From Bacillota bacterium (GTDB lineage Bacteria > Bacillota_A > Clostridia > DSM-8532), in assembly GCA_023424865.1 (NCBI GenBank), contig JAFADM010000008.1, positions 1-16,188 on the forward strand: a stretch of 16,188 bases of DNA. Direction: 5' to 3'. Made by a program: the position numbers and the translations under genes. Shown here piece after piece: positions 7,556 through 14,900 of the stretch. Position 1 is the first letter of the stretch; each line of letters starts with the position of its first letter. Below the pieces are notes generated by a model, which searched no databases, was not told where the DNA came from, and saw only the letters and a list, made by a program, of their open reading frames with translations.

Positions 7556-10500
7556 TTAATTCTGCGCCGGTGTGAATTGAATCAGGGTCACGGAGTAGCC
7601 GGGAACCGTATGAGTGTATACCGTATTCAGGCATGTGTCCTCAAAGGGATCCGGAAGCTCCTGGCTTGCGGGCTGGGGCATGAACTCGCCGTTATAGTAC
7701 ACATCCAGATCGTTGAGTGTGCCGTCGCCGGGCTTAAGCTCGTATATTTCCACCTGCGCTCCTGTCAGGCTCAGGCCGTCGAAGGAAACCGTAACCTCAC
7801 GATCCCCTGCCAGCTTGTTAATGATAACCACCTGTGCCGAACCGTCATCCTTTTTAGATGCGTAGGCACTTAGCTCGTTAACAGAATCGGTAAGCGCCTC
7901 AACCTCCAGCACCCTGTTTCCGCTCTTTGTCCATAGGGGCAGGGTGTAATAAATGGGTGTGGGGGTGTCCAGAGGCCGGGCCTCGCCTTCGTTATAGAAG
8001 AGGCCCCAGTTGTTGTCCACCCAATGGATGGCTCCGAAAAGCGCCACGCTCTGTACTCCGGAGTTGCGGAACGCACCAAGCATGTCGGCGGTAGCCAGGG
8101 CACCGGATACCTTGGCGTTTTCGTCCAAATCATCCGGCCTGTTGGTGTAAGCCGCGCTGGTCTCGGTGATGAAAAGCGGCAAATCCCGTGTGTCGTAGGT
8201 TTCGATGGTGTCCTTGATAAAGTCCATGTTTTCCTGCCAGGTGCTTGCAATTTTCTTGGCGTAATCCCAGCCTTTTTCATAGGCAGGGTACCAGTGGAGG
8301 GAGATTCCGTCAACCAAGCCGGTGCCTTGCCGGTTTCCAGCCTGCTCCAGGAACATGCCCAAAGCGTCCAGGCCCCACCAGTACCAGGTATTGGTGGCTG
8401 CCGGGCCCAGAATAAAGGCGTTGGGATCCTTGGCGCGTATGGCGCCTGCCTGGATTTGGTAGGCATCGATGTATTCCTGATAGGCGGGCTGGCGGGGAGG
8501 GCCGCTGGGATCAAGCAGCTCCAGATCCATTTCATTGCCCACTTCGTAATAGAGCACATCAATACCCTTGGCTGCGAAATCGTCCATCATAGCCTGCACA
8601 TGGGCTCCGGAGGGGTCATTCCGGGTTCCCGAGTCATTGACTGCGTTATCGGTGGTATTGGTCTGCCACAGAATACCGGCGCCTGCGCCCTGTGCGTAGT
8701 TCCACAAATCCAGGGGACGGGTGGGGGTCCACTCGCTGGGAGTCGCCCAGTCATACCAGTTACCCGGAACACCGCCCGGAAAGCGGATATAGTCTATTCC
8801 GGCACGGCGGAGGGCCTCCCGGCTGCCTGTGCTGCCCTGGTTTTCATCCCAGAAGGCGACGTAATTCACACCCCAGAAGGGATGCTGAATGTCATTGATG
8901 ACGTTATCATAATTGATGCTGATGGTTTCCGGAGCCATAATCCTGGAGGCCAGGAAGAGGGCGATGGCCTTGTCCAGAGCGCTTTTGGCCTGAGAAACCT
9001 GGGTGCTGGTGGCATTTTCATTGTTATATACCAAAAGAGCTTCATCCGCGGCCTGATTAAGGGGAGCAAAGGCCTCTGCCGGGAATTGGCCCGGTTGGGT
9101 GCCTGCCACGGAATTGTCCAAAAGTGACCGGGCTGTTTGTATTAAAGCACTTAAACCGTCCTTGTCCACACTTTTTACGAAATGGTCAAACCATACGCTG
9201 CCGGTGGACTGATTAGAGAAAATTTGAATTCCCCATTGTCCGAAAGGCATGGAATAGGAATCTGGAATCTGAAACGAAACCACATTCCACTGTCCGTTTA
9301 CAATAGTGCTGCTGTCAAACCAGTAGCCTGTCCAGTTCCCCCACTGAGAGTCCATGTGAAAGGGCTGGAGGCTGACAGAAGCGTTTTGGGGAACCCAGAA
9401 GGAAAAGCGAATAATGTCGCCTCCGGAAAGCGCCACATTCTCAAGGGGAAGATAGAAGGTGGTATAGCCTGCCCGGTAATCGGCGCGCATGGAAAATTGG
9501 CCCTCAAAAGCCTGTGAGCTGTCTGCCGAGAGGGTAACCGGTGAATCCGCAGAAAAACCGTTCACATTGCCTGCTTCAAAATCAAACAGTATGTCACTAG
9601 GAACGGATACCTCTTTCAAAACAAAGCTGTCCAGCCAGAAGCTTTCGCCGTTCTGAGGCCAGAACTTGATGCCCAGCATGGCCGCGTTGGAGGTGTAGGT
9701 GGACGGAATAGTGAATTCAAGCTCAACCCACTGATTTTTTGGAAGAGCCTGATACCACGCCAGATCCGACCAGCGCCACTGGGCGTCATAGCTGTAAACC
9801 TGCATGGCCAAATCGGTTTCATTGGGGATGTAAATAGAAAAGCTTACCTTTTGGCCTGGCACCAAGCCGGGGTCGTTAACCCAGATCCCTACTTCCTGCC
9901 AGGCTTCGCCGGACGGATTGGGTGAAATGCGCATGGAGCTGTTTCCAAGGTAAGCCCGGGTACTGTCCACCGTGAGGGTGTGGCCTGTACCTGCCTGAAA
10001 ACCGTGAAGACTGCTCTCAAAATTGAAATGGGAGGCATCGTCCCCAGGGTTGGGGGTAGGAGTAGGAGTAGGCTGGGGGGTAGGTGAAGGTTCAGGAGTA
10101 GGAGTGGGTTCAGGAGTGGGAGTGGGTTCAGGAGTAGGTGATGGGTCTGGAGTAGGCGAAGGCTCGGGAGTGGGTGATGGGTCAGGGGTAGCTGTTGGCT
10201 GGGGCGTAGGGGTTGGCCCCGGGGAAGAAGGCACAGCCCTAAAGCTGTCCAGCCAGAGTACCGTGCTGTTTCCTGTTGTGGGCTCCAGTTCCAGCTTCAT
10301 TTCAATAAATCCGTTGCGGCCGTTTTGGGTAAATAAGGGGGCAGGAACTGCGTTTTCATCCGGAAGCCGGAGAACTATTTCGTTCCAGCCGGAATGCAGG
10401 GGGCCGGGCGCCACTTCATAGGATCGCCAGTTGAAATCCTTGATAATAAAGCCGGCATATTTTATTTTTTCAGGCTCCTCGGTGTACAGATAGAATCGGA

Positions 10501-10777
10501 TGGTTCCTCCGGACTCCACCCCATTGTCAAAAACATCGTAAAGGCTTAATTGGCTGTAGTGGGGCAGGGTCAGCTTGTAGGCATAATCACCGGCGTACAC
10601 ATGATCGGTGTCAAGGGTTCCGGTAAACGCACTGCTAAAGCCGTGATCCGTCTCTTCAAAGCTGAAAAATCCCGGATCCTCCGTAGTAGAAGCCAAAGCC
10701 ATTTTCACCGGAAGCAAAGCTGTAAGCATAATAAGCGCCATAAGAAGAGAAAGGACTTTGGTGGCGGATTGTTTCAT
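7556..10777 (-). CDS. Exported multimodular glycoside hydrolase (clan GH-A-like) with three CBM-like modules
   Basis: The protein has 1073 residues. A signal peptide covers about residues 1-29 (hydrophobic core, then A-L-A before S30). Three related beta-sandwich-like modules lie at about 36-182, 248-388 and 396-535; each opens with F-x-F-E and closes with W-[LF]-D-[SH]-F, as in carbohydrate-binding modules. A Pro/Thr/Ser/Glu linker (186-245) separates the first two. A FIVAR-type helical domain spans about 540-612. The catalytic region (about 618-960) carries F-P-G-G near 666, G-N-E with likely acid/base Glu749, and I-T-E-T with likely nucleophile Glu872, the clan GH-A pattern; a beta-sandwich tail follows to 1073. 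It resembles GH44/GH51/GH39 relatives, but I cannot fix the family or substrate. No dockerin, SLH or sortase signal is visible, so it is probably secreted freely. AAGGAGGG lies 8 nt before the ATG. Neighbouring uronate genes suggest plant cell-wall pectin or an associated glycan as the target. Confidence 0.88.
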   Translation of the reverse strand: MKQSATKVLSLLMALIMLTALLPVKMALASTTEDPGFFSFEETDHGFSSAFTGTLDTDHVYAGDYAYKLTLPHYSQLSLYDVFDNGVESGGTIRFYLYTEEPEKIKYAGFIIKDFNWRSYEVAPGPLHSGWNEIVLRLPDENAVPAPLFTQNGRNGFIEMKLELEPTTGNSTVLWLDSFRAVPSSPGPTPTPQPTATPDPSPTPEPSPTPDPSPTPEPTPTPEPTPTPEPSPTPQPTPTPTPNPGDDASHFNFESSLHGFQAGTGHTLTVDSTRAYLGNSSMRISPNPSGEAWQEVGIWVNDPGLVPGQKVSFSIYIPNETDLAMQVYSYDAQWRWSDLAWYQALPKNQWVELEFTIPSTYTSNAAMLGIKFWPQNGESFWLDSFVLKEVSVPSDILFDFEAGNVNGFSADSPVTLSADSSQAFEGQFSMRADYRAGYTTFYLPLENVALSGGDIIRFSFWVPQNASVSLQPFHMDSQWGNWTGYWFDSSTIVNGQWNVVSFQIPDSYSMPFGQWGIQIFSNQSTGSVWFDHFVKSVDKDGLSALIQTARSLLDNSVAGTQPGQFPAEAFAPLNQAADEALLVYNNENATSTQVSQAKSALDKAIALFLASRIMAPETISINYDNVINDIQHPFWGVNYVAFWDENQGSTGSREALRRAGIDYIRFPGGVPGNWYDWATPSEWTPTRPLDLWNYAQGAGAGILWQTNTTDNAVNDSGTRNDPSGAHVQAMMDDFAAKGIDVLYYEVGNEMDLELLDPSGPPRQPAYQEYIDAYQIQAGAIRAKDPNAFILGPAATNTWYWWGLDALGMFLEQAGNRQGTGLVDGISLHWYPAYEKGWDYAKKIASTWQENMDFIKDTIETYDTRDLPLFITETSAAYTNRPDDLDENAKVSGALATADMLGAFRNSGVQSVALFGAIHWVDNNWGLFYNEGEARPLDTPTPIYYTLPLWTKSGNRVLEVEALTDSVNELSAYASKKDDGSAQVVIINKLAGDREVTVSFDGLSLTGAQVEIYELKPGDGTLNDLDVYYNGEFMPQPASQELPDPFEDTCLNTVYTHTVPGYSVTLIQFTPAQN
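10043..10222 (-). repeat. Low-complexity repeat coding the Pro/Thr linker of the hydrolase
   Basis: On the - strand this stretch codes about 60 residues of P-T-P-[ET]-P and P-S-P-T-P-[ED] repeats. On the + strand it appears as runs of GGAGTAGG and GGAGTGGG units. Such linkers join carbohydrate-binding and catalytic modules in secreted cellulases and pectinases. The near-identical short units are prone to slippage, so linker length may vary between strains. Confidence 0.85.
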
Positions 10778-11104
10778 GCTAAAAACCCTCCTTGTGTTCC
10801 AAGAATGAAATCATTGACGGAAGTCGGTGGGATATGTTTGCAGTACTGCTTAAATGAGGGGTGTTCAGAACAATTCCAATGTATCAAGGAGGGTTGGGAA
10901 CGTATATAAATAAAAAGCAAAATAACTTGCATTTTCCAAACAATTGGGATAACTTTTTTGAATGGGAATAACAAAAATGAAAATAAAAATTTTCTCAAGA
11001 CTTATAAAACCAAGACTGTGACACGCTTTGCAGGAGGATTATTAAAAAGCGGCCAGCAGCCTTCGCGACACCGAGCGTGTACCAGTTAAAGAGTTTATTT
11101 AGGA
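10778..11104. other. Intergenic region upstream of the glycoside hydrolase gene
   Basis: No gene is seen in these 327 bp. The hydrolase ribosome binding site (CCCTCCTT on the + strand, 10786-10793) is at one end. A strongly AT-rich block lies at about 10900-11010 and probably holds the - strand promoter, though I see no convincing -35/-10 pair. Inside it the motif [AG]ATAAC recurs at 10921-10926, 10948-10953 and 10967-10972; the latter two sit in similar 12-bp stretches (AATTGGGATAAC and AATGGGAATAAC), 19 bp apart. These may be activator sites. A weak terminator for the upstream gene lies at the right end. Confidence 0.5.
11044..11066 (-). terminator. Possible weak terminator of the GNAT gene
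   Basis: Read on the - strand, GCGAAGGC and GGCCGC can form a short bulged stem (GC with GC, GGC with GCC, loop TGCTG), followed directly by five T. It lies about 40 bp after the acetyltransferase stop. The stem is short and interrupted, so this is a tentative call. Confidence 0.35.
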
Positions 11105-11563
11105 TTAACTGGACAAAATTTTCTCCAAATAGATAAATTTAAGATCTTCAGAAACGGGTTTTTCATTAAATATTTTATACCCTGAACGTTCATACAGCTT
11201 AATATTTCTGACGCTTTTAGAGCTGGTAAACAATTCGTATCTTTTATGCGGGCAGGCCCTTTCCATTGCATTAAGAAGCTGGGTGCCGATTCCCTGACCC
11301 TGTAAATCAGGCCGTACAATCAGCTTGCCGATAAAGAGTGTACCCTCTTTTGAACAGGCTCTGACGGATCCCACGATCCTGTTGTCCGTATCCACAGCTT
11401 TAAGAAAAAGCCCGTCAAGGTACTCCTTTTCGACTTCTTTTAAGGTTTGCTCTAATGGAGGAATATGAGGATTGTTTAATAATTTTGCTTCGCTTTGGTA
11501 GGCAAGATATTGTAAATCCAATATTTCCTGTAAATCATGCCTTTCGGCCTTTTGAATGAGCAT
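11105..11563 (-). CDS. GNAT-family N-acetyltransferase
   Basis: From the preferred start the protein has 152 residues, the usual size of a single-domain GNAT enzyme, which moves an acetyl group from acetyl-CoA to an amine. The N-terminus (M-L-I-Q-K-A followed by an acidic helix) is the standard first strand and helix of the fold. Motif A is clear: a strand ending in I-V-R-P, then Q-G-Q-G-I-G, the acetyl-CoA pyrophosphate loop. The final part (L-Y-E-R-S-G-Y) is the usual last strand and loop. The open frame extends six codons further, to an ATG at 11581, but that start has no ribosome binding site, while GCGGGG sits 6 nt before the ATG at 11563. The substrate cannot be read. It lies downstream of kduI after a 181-bp gap with repeats, and may be expressed separately from the uronate genes. 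Confidence 0.88.
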   Translation of the reverse strand: MLIQKAERHDLQEILDLQYLAYQSEAKLLNNPHIPPLEQTLKEVEKEYLDGLFLKAVDTDNRIVGSVRACSKEGTLFIGKLIVRPDLQGQGIGTQLLNAMERACPHKRYELFTSSKSVRNIKLYERSGYKIFNEKPVSEDLKFIYLEKILSS

Positions 11564-11598
11564 TATAATCCCCGCTTTCATCCATTTAATTTACTGGA

Positions 11599-11667
11599 CG
11601 GTTAAACCCTGCCGGATAGCCTTATGATTATTTCCTGCACGGCTTACCCCTGCCGGATAGCCTCATG
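11599..11667. repeat. Two 28-bp direct repeats between kduI and the GNAT gene
   Basis: The segments 11599-11626 and 11640-11667 match at 24 of 28 positions; the core CCCTGCCGGATAGCCT is identical. Their starts are 41 bp apart. The core octamer TGCCGGAT appears again as its reverse complement ATCCGGCA at 11718-11725, so the second copy could pair with it in a transcript. The function is unknown. Confidence 0.75.
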
Positions 11668-11744
11668 CAACGTCTTTTAAACTCTAAATAAAGTAAAAAG
11701 GAAAAGCTGCTGGGGCAATCCGGCATAGGTAAGGTAATAATTAA

Positions 11745-12590
11745 TTATTTTAACTCGTTGGTAGGTATGACGTCCATGTCGTTAAAAACCTGGTTTTCTC
11801 CCCCCATAGCCCAGATGAAGGAATAGCAGGACGTTCCGCAGCCGCTGTGAATGCTCCAGCTGGGGCTTATTACCGCTTGACCTTCCTGCATGACCAAGTG
11901 ACGGGTTTCCTGGGCCTGTCCCATCATGTGAAACACCACATTGCCCTCCGGAATGTCCAGATAGGTATAAATTTCCATTCTGCGCTCATGGGTGTGAGCC
12001 GGCATGGTGTTCCAAACGGAGCCGGGCTCCAGTATCGTAAGGCCCATGGAGAGCTGGCAGGTTTCCAGGACATCCGGATGAATAAACTGGTTAATCACCC
12101 GCTTATTGCTTGTTTCCACCGCTCCCAGAGGCTTTTTGGCAGCCTGGCTGATGCCGATATAGGTGGTTTTGCAGGCCTTGTGGGCAGGGGCGCTCACCAT
12201 ATAGAATTTGGCGGGGTTAAGGCTGTCCTCACTTTTCAAATGCACCTGGCGGGTACCCTTTGAAATGTAAAGACAATCCTTCAAGCCCATGTCATAAACT
12301 GTACCGTCAGCGGTAATGCTGCCTTTTCCGCCCAGATTAAAGATACCGATTTCCCTGCGCTCCAGAAAATACTCGGTTCCAAAATTGGCCCAGATATCGA
12401 TGCCCTTATCCAGTGACACCGTCTCTTTAACCGGCATGCAGCCCAAAACAACCATTCTGTCCACATGACTGTAAACCGCGGTTATTTCATCCTCCCGGTA
12501 AAGGTTTTCAATAAGAAACTCGTGTCTCAGTTCTTCCGTGGTATAACGCTTAACGTCTCCCGGATTGGCGCTGTAACGTATATCCATCAT
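11745..12590 (-). CDS. kduI: 5-keto-4-deoxyuronate isomerase (4-deoxy-L-threo-5-hexosulose-uronate ketol-isomerase)
   Basis: This 281-residue enzyme of the KduI family (E. coli form about 278 residues) converts 5-keto-4-deoxyuronate (DKI) to 2,5-diketo-3-deoxygluconate in the breakdown of pectin and other unsaturated uronates. Recognition rests on several near-invariant stretches: Y-S-H-V-D-R near 40, Y-F-L-E-R-R-E near 74, V-L-E-T-C-Q-L-S-M-G-L-T near 174, and W-N-T-M-P-A-H-T-H-E-R-R-M-E near 193. The zinc ligands expected from the E. coli structure fall at His199, His201, Glu206 and His248, all present. A strong AAGGAGGGG precedes two adjacent ATGs (12590 and 12587); the second aligns with the E. 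coli N-terminus (M-D-[IV]-R). It follows kdgF by 102 bp in the same direction, and the two steps are consecutive, so they are probably one operon. The cytosolic product would next need KduD, which is not in the window. Confidence 0.96.
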   Translation of the reverse strand: MMDIRYSANPGDVKRYTTEELRHEFLIENLYREDEITAVYSHVDRMVVLGCMPVKETVSLDKGIDIWANFGTEYFLERREIGIFNLGGKGSITADGTVYDMGLKDCLYISKGTRQVHLKSEDSLNPAKFYMVSAPAHKACKTTYIGISQAAKKPLGAVETSNKRVINQFIHPDVLETCQLSMGLTILEPGSVWNTMPAHTHERRMEIYTYLDIPEGNVVFHMMGQAQETRHLVMQEGQAVISPSWSIHSGCGTSCYSFIWAMGGENQVFNDMDVIPTNELK

Positions 12591-12692
12591 TCATCCCCTC
12601 CTTGCGTTTAAAGCTATTGAGGCGCTTTAGAGTAAACGCCTAATAAGTTAAACCCCAAATTAAGTTTAAGCGGACTGGTAGAAGCAGAGTGC

Positions 12693-13040
12693 TTAGGAAA
12701 CAAAGTCCTTGCGCATGGGGGTAAAAAGATCCACAAGGATACCCGCCTCCAGACAGACACAGCCATGCACCACGCCGTCCGTTTTAAGCATGGTGTCCCC
12801 GGCCTTTACGATCCGCTTTTCACCTTCAATTTCAAATTCAAACTTACCGCTTACCACATAAGTGATTTGGGTATGGGGGTGTGAGTGCAGCGCGCCTACG
12901 CCGCCTTTTTCAAAATGGTTTTCCACGCACATCAAATTTTCGTTATAGGCAAGTACCTTACGCACAACTCCCGGAGCGGCTTCCTGGCCAGGAACACTTT
13001 CACCCGGCACCCAGCGCTGATCCTGTTTTGTTTTTTCCAT
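12693..13040 (-). CDS. kdgF: Cupin-fold KdgF, unsaturated uronate linearising enzyme
   Basis: This small cupin has 115 residues, matching the KdgF family. KdgF opens the ring of 4,5-unsaturated galacturonate or related uronates to give 5-keto-4-deoxyuronate, the substrate of KduI. The metal-binding cupin motif H-S-H-P-H-T-Q is at 52-58, giving His52, His54 and Gln58; His92 in V-V-H-G is the fourth ligand. Asp104, Phe106 and Arg110 in V-D-L-F-T-P-M-R match the C-terminal active-site stretch reported for KdgF. The strong site GGAGGAG ends 6 nt before the ATG. It lies directly upstream of kduI, its pathway successor, which supports the assignment over a generic cupin. No signal peptide is present, so it acts in the cytosol. 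Confidence 0.88.
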   Translation of the reverse strand: MEKTKQDQRWVPGESVPGQEAAPGVVRKVLAYNENLMCVENHFEKGGVGALHSHPHTQITYVVSGKFEFEIEGEKRIVKAGDTMLKTDGVVHGCVCLEAGILVDLFTPMRKDFVS

Positions 13041-13062
13041 TTTTATCTCCTCCTGTATTCAA

Positions 13063-13071
13063 ATTATACCA
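13063..13071 (-). promoter_or_regulatory. Candidate extended -10 promoter for kdgF-kduI
   Basis: On the - strand the sequence TGGTATAAT (13071 to 13063) is a perfect extended -10 element. No good -35 is found at 17 bp; TTGGAC lies 23 bp upstream, too far. Transcription would start near 13056, just before the GGAGGAG, giving a very short leader. A TGn extension without a -35 fits a promoter helped by an activator such as the adjacent AraC-type regulator. Confidence 0.5.
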
Positions 13072-13171
13072 TTTATTATTCAGTACGGCTTGTCCAACCG
13101 GGGATACTTCCATAAAAAATCAAAACTCGTTTCAGCAAGCTATTTTATTTCATAACTTAGCCTAAAACCGA

Positions 13172-13281
13172 GGCCTGCCCAGAGGTCCTATCCAGAGCCT
13201 ATCTAGGACCTTCGCGAAGCCTGCCCAAAGCCTGCTCAAGGTATCCAAGGCCTATTCATAACCCATTCCATAGCTTATTCC
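13172..13281. repeat. Degenerate 11-bp tandem repeat array behind the yesN-like gene
   Basis: About nine to ten imperfect units follow one another, with + strand consensus near RGCCTRYYCAR (for example AGCCTGCCCAA, AGCCTGCTCAA, GGCCTATTCAT). Unit length is 9-13 bp, mostly 11. The array starts within the last codons of the response regulator gene (stop at 13275-13277) and fills much of the gap before kdgF. The unit is not a multiple of three and no open reading frame of useful length runs through it. Confidence 0.6.
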
Positions 13282-14900
13282 ACGGAGTTTAAAAATTTTC
13301 CCGGTGTAACGCCCACCTTTTTCTTAAAGGCCTTTATAAAATAATCGTAATTGTAAAAGCCGCACAGCTCCATGATTTCCTTCAGGTCGTGCTTTCTTTG
13401 TGCAAGCAGGGCTTTGGCTTTATCAATTCTTGTATTTGACAGGTATTCAGAAAAACCAATCCCCATTTCGTCCTTAAAGAGCTTGCTTAAATAGGTACTT
13501 GCAATGTTAGCTTCATCGGCGGCATCACTTAAGGAGATGGGACGGGCGTAATTCTTTTTAATGTAAAGAAGCGCCTTTTTAACGTAGGGCGATGCATCCG
13601 GCACGGCTTCCGCCGCATTCATGGATGAAAGGCGGAGGAAAAAGGGTAGAATCCACTCTCTTAAGCCGTCGATGGACTGAATTTTGGCGACCATTTCCTG
13701 AGGGGTTTGGTTGCGTTCAAACATGACGGAAAATTCCACATCTTTTTCCTTGCAGACCTTGATGATAATGTTCAGCAAATCATAGAAAATCATTCTGCAG
13801 CTGTTAACGGTGTAGGAGGATGCCCGGATATGGGAGAACAGCTCCTCCAGCACCCTTGTTAAGGCTGGGGTGTCTCCGTTTTTCAGATAGTTCAGAATTT
13901 GCTTTTCATCCGACAGGCTTAAGCCCGTAAGATCCTCTTTTATCGCTTTTTCAGAACCTGTGGCTAATTGGCTTACAACGGAGCCCTTGCCCGTAAAAAA
14001 CCGGTTTTTCAGACATTTGACTCCGTAGTCGTAGCTCTTGGGAATATCTGTAAGGTTATGGCACAGCTTGCCGACTCCATAGCTCACCGTTACTTCCAAA
14101 AACTTATGGAGGCAGGATGAAATTTTGCTTAATACGGCGTAGGTCCTCTCATGCATCTGGGCCTCGCCGGTGGCGGCCCCGTGGGAGATGAGGATGAGAA
14201 ACTGATTTTCAGCGATATGGGTTACAATACCGTTTTTGTGCTCGCTGAGAAGCTCTCCTGTGATATTCATAATGGCAAAGTCCAAAAGGGATTTGTCCTT
14301 GAGGGTGCTGGGGGTAATAAGGGGATTGCTTTCGTATTCGTCCACCTCCATGACGATGGGCAGAATATTGCGGCTGTCCAGCCTTATTTCCAGAAGGTCA
14401 AGCTGGCTTTGTATTTCCTCATTCCTAACGTAAAAGGAGGCGATTAATTGCAGCACAAATTTTTCCCTCAGAGCCATGATGTTGTTGGGAATATGAAGCT
14501 CCGGCGATCTTGACAGGCGGGTGCTCTCAATCGCCTCCCGGGTACGGGTAAGTGCGTTCAGCAGAAGGCCCTTGTTCAGGTTGTGCTTCAAAAGATAATC
14601 CACAACCCCGTTTTTGAAGGTCCCCTTTACCAGCTCAAAATCGTCGTAATTGCTAAGTACAATCATTTTAACGCTTTTATAGGTTTGGGAGATAACGGAG
14701 GAAAGCTCGTAGCCGTCCATGAGGGGCATTTTAATGTCTAAAAGCACAATATCCGGAGTCTGGCGGTCGATTTGGGCCAGGGCCTCCCTGCCGTTGGAGG
14801 CCTCTCCGCACAGGACAAAGCCGTGGGCTTCCCAATCCAGCAGCATTTTGATATCGGCCCGGACAAGTATTTCATCGTCCACAATAAGCACTTTAAGCAT
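13275..14900 (-). CDS. YesN-type response regulator with AraC DNA-binding domain
   Basis: The 541-residue regulator has a receiver domain at 1-120, with the acidic pocket Asp8/Asp9, phospho-acceptor Asp55 in L-L-D-I-K-M-P, Ser83 and Lys105. A middle region of about 300 residues, typical of YesN-like proteins, has no motif I can name. The C-terminal AraC/XylS domain (about 440-541) has two helix-turn-helix units; the second ends with Y-N-Y-D-Y-F-I-K-A-F-K-K and the family signature G-V-T-P-G-K-F. Its gene overlaps the end of the YesM-like kinase gene by 8 bp (ATGCTTAA, 14893-14900), so translation is probably coupled. In Bacillus and many Clostridia such pairs switch on uptake and breakdown of a plant oligosaccharide. 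The adjacent kdgF, kduI and hydrolase genes are the likely targets here, by inference. The start is fixed by the overlap and the canonical receiver N-terminus. Confidence 0.95.
   Translation of the reverse strand: MLKVLIVDDEILVRADIKMLLDWEAHGFVLCGEASNGREALAQIDRQTPDIVLLDIKMPLMDGYELSSVISQTYKSVKMIVLSNYDDFELVKGTFKNGVVDYLLKHNLNKGLLLNALTRTREAIESTRLSRSPELHIPNNIMALREKFVLQLIASFYVRNEEIQSQLDLLEIRLDSRNILPIVMEVDEYESNPLITPSTLKDKSLLDFAIMNITGELLSEHKNGIVTHIAENQFLILISHGAATGEAQMHERTYAVLSKISSCLHKFLEVTVSYGVGKLCHNLTDIPKSYDYGVKCLKNRFFTGKGSVVSQLATGSEKAIKEDLTGLSLSDEKQILNYLKNGDTPALTRVLEELFSHIRASSYTVNSCRMIFYDLLNIIIKVCKEKDVEFSVMFERNQTPQEMVAKIQSIDGLREWILPFFLRLSSMNAAEAVPDASPYVKKALLYIKKNYARPISLSDAADEANIASTYLSKLFKDEMGIGFSEYLSNTRIDKAKALLAQRKHDLKEIMELCGFYNYDYFIKAFKKKVGVTPGKFLNSVE

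Noticed and set aside
8024..9127. Long + strand open frame (367 codons) opposite the glycoside hydrolase
   Set aside because: It is antisense to a well-supported secreted enzyme, has no domain I recognise and no ribosome binding site. It follows from the GC-rich codon pattern of the real gene.
10023..10240. G-rich repeated GGAGTAGG/GGAGTGGG units taken as a regulatory or G-quadruplex array
   Set aside because: In the opposite strand they code a standard Pro/Thr linker in frame with the hydrolase, which fully explains the repeat.
11563..11581. Upstream ATG at 11581 as the GNAT start
   Set aside because: It has no ribosome binding site. The ATG at 11563 has GCGGGG before it and gives the normal GNAT N-terminus.
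13172..13281. CRISPR array
   Set aside because: The units are about 11 bp, degenerate and contiguous without spacers, unlike CRISPR repeats, and no cas gene is nearby.
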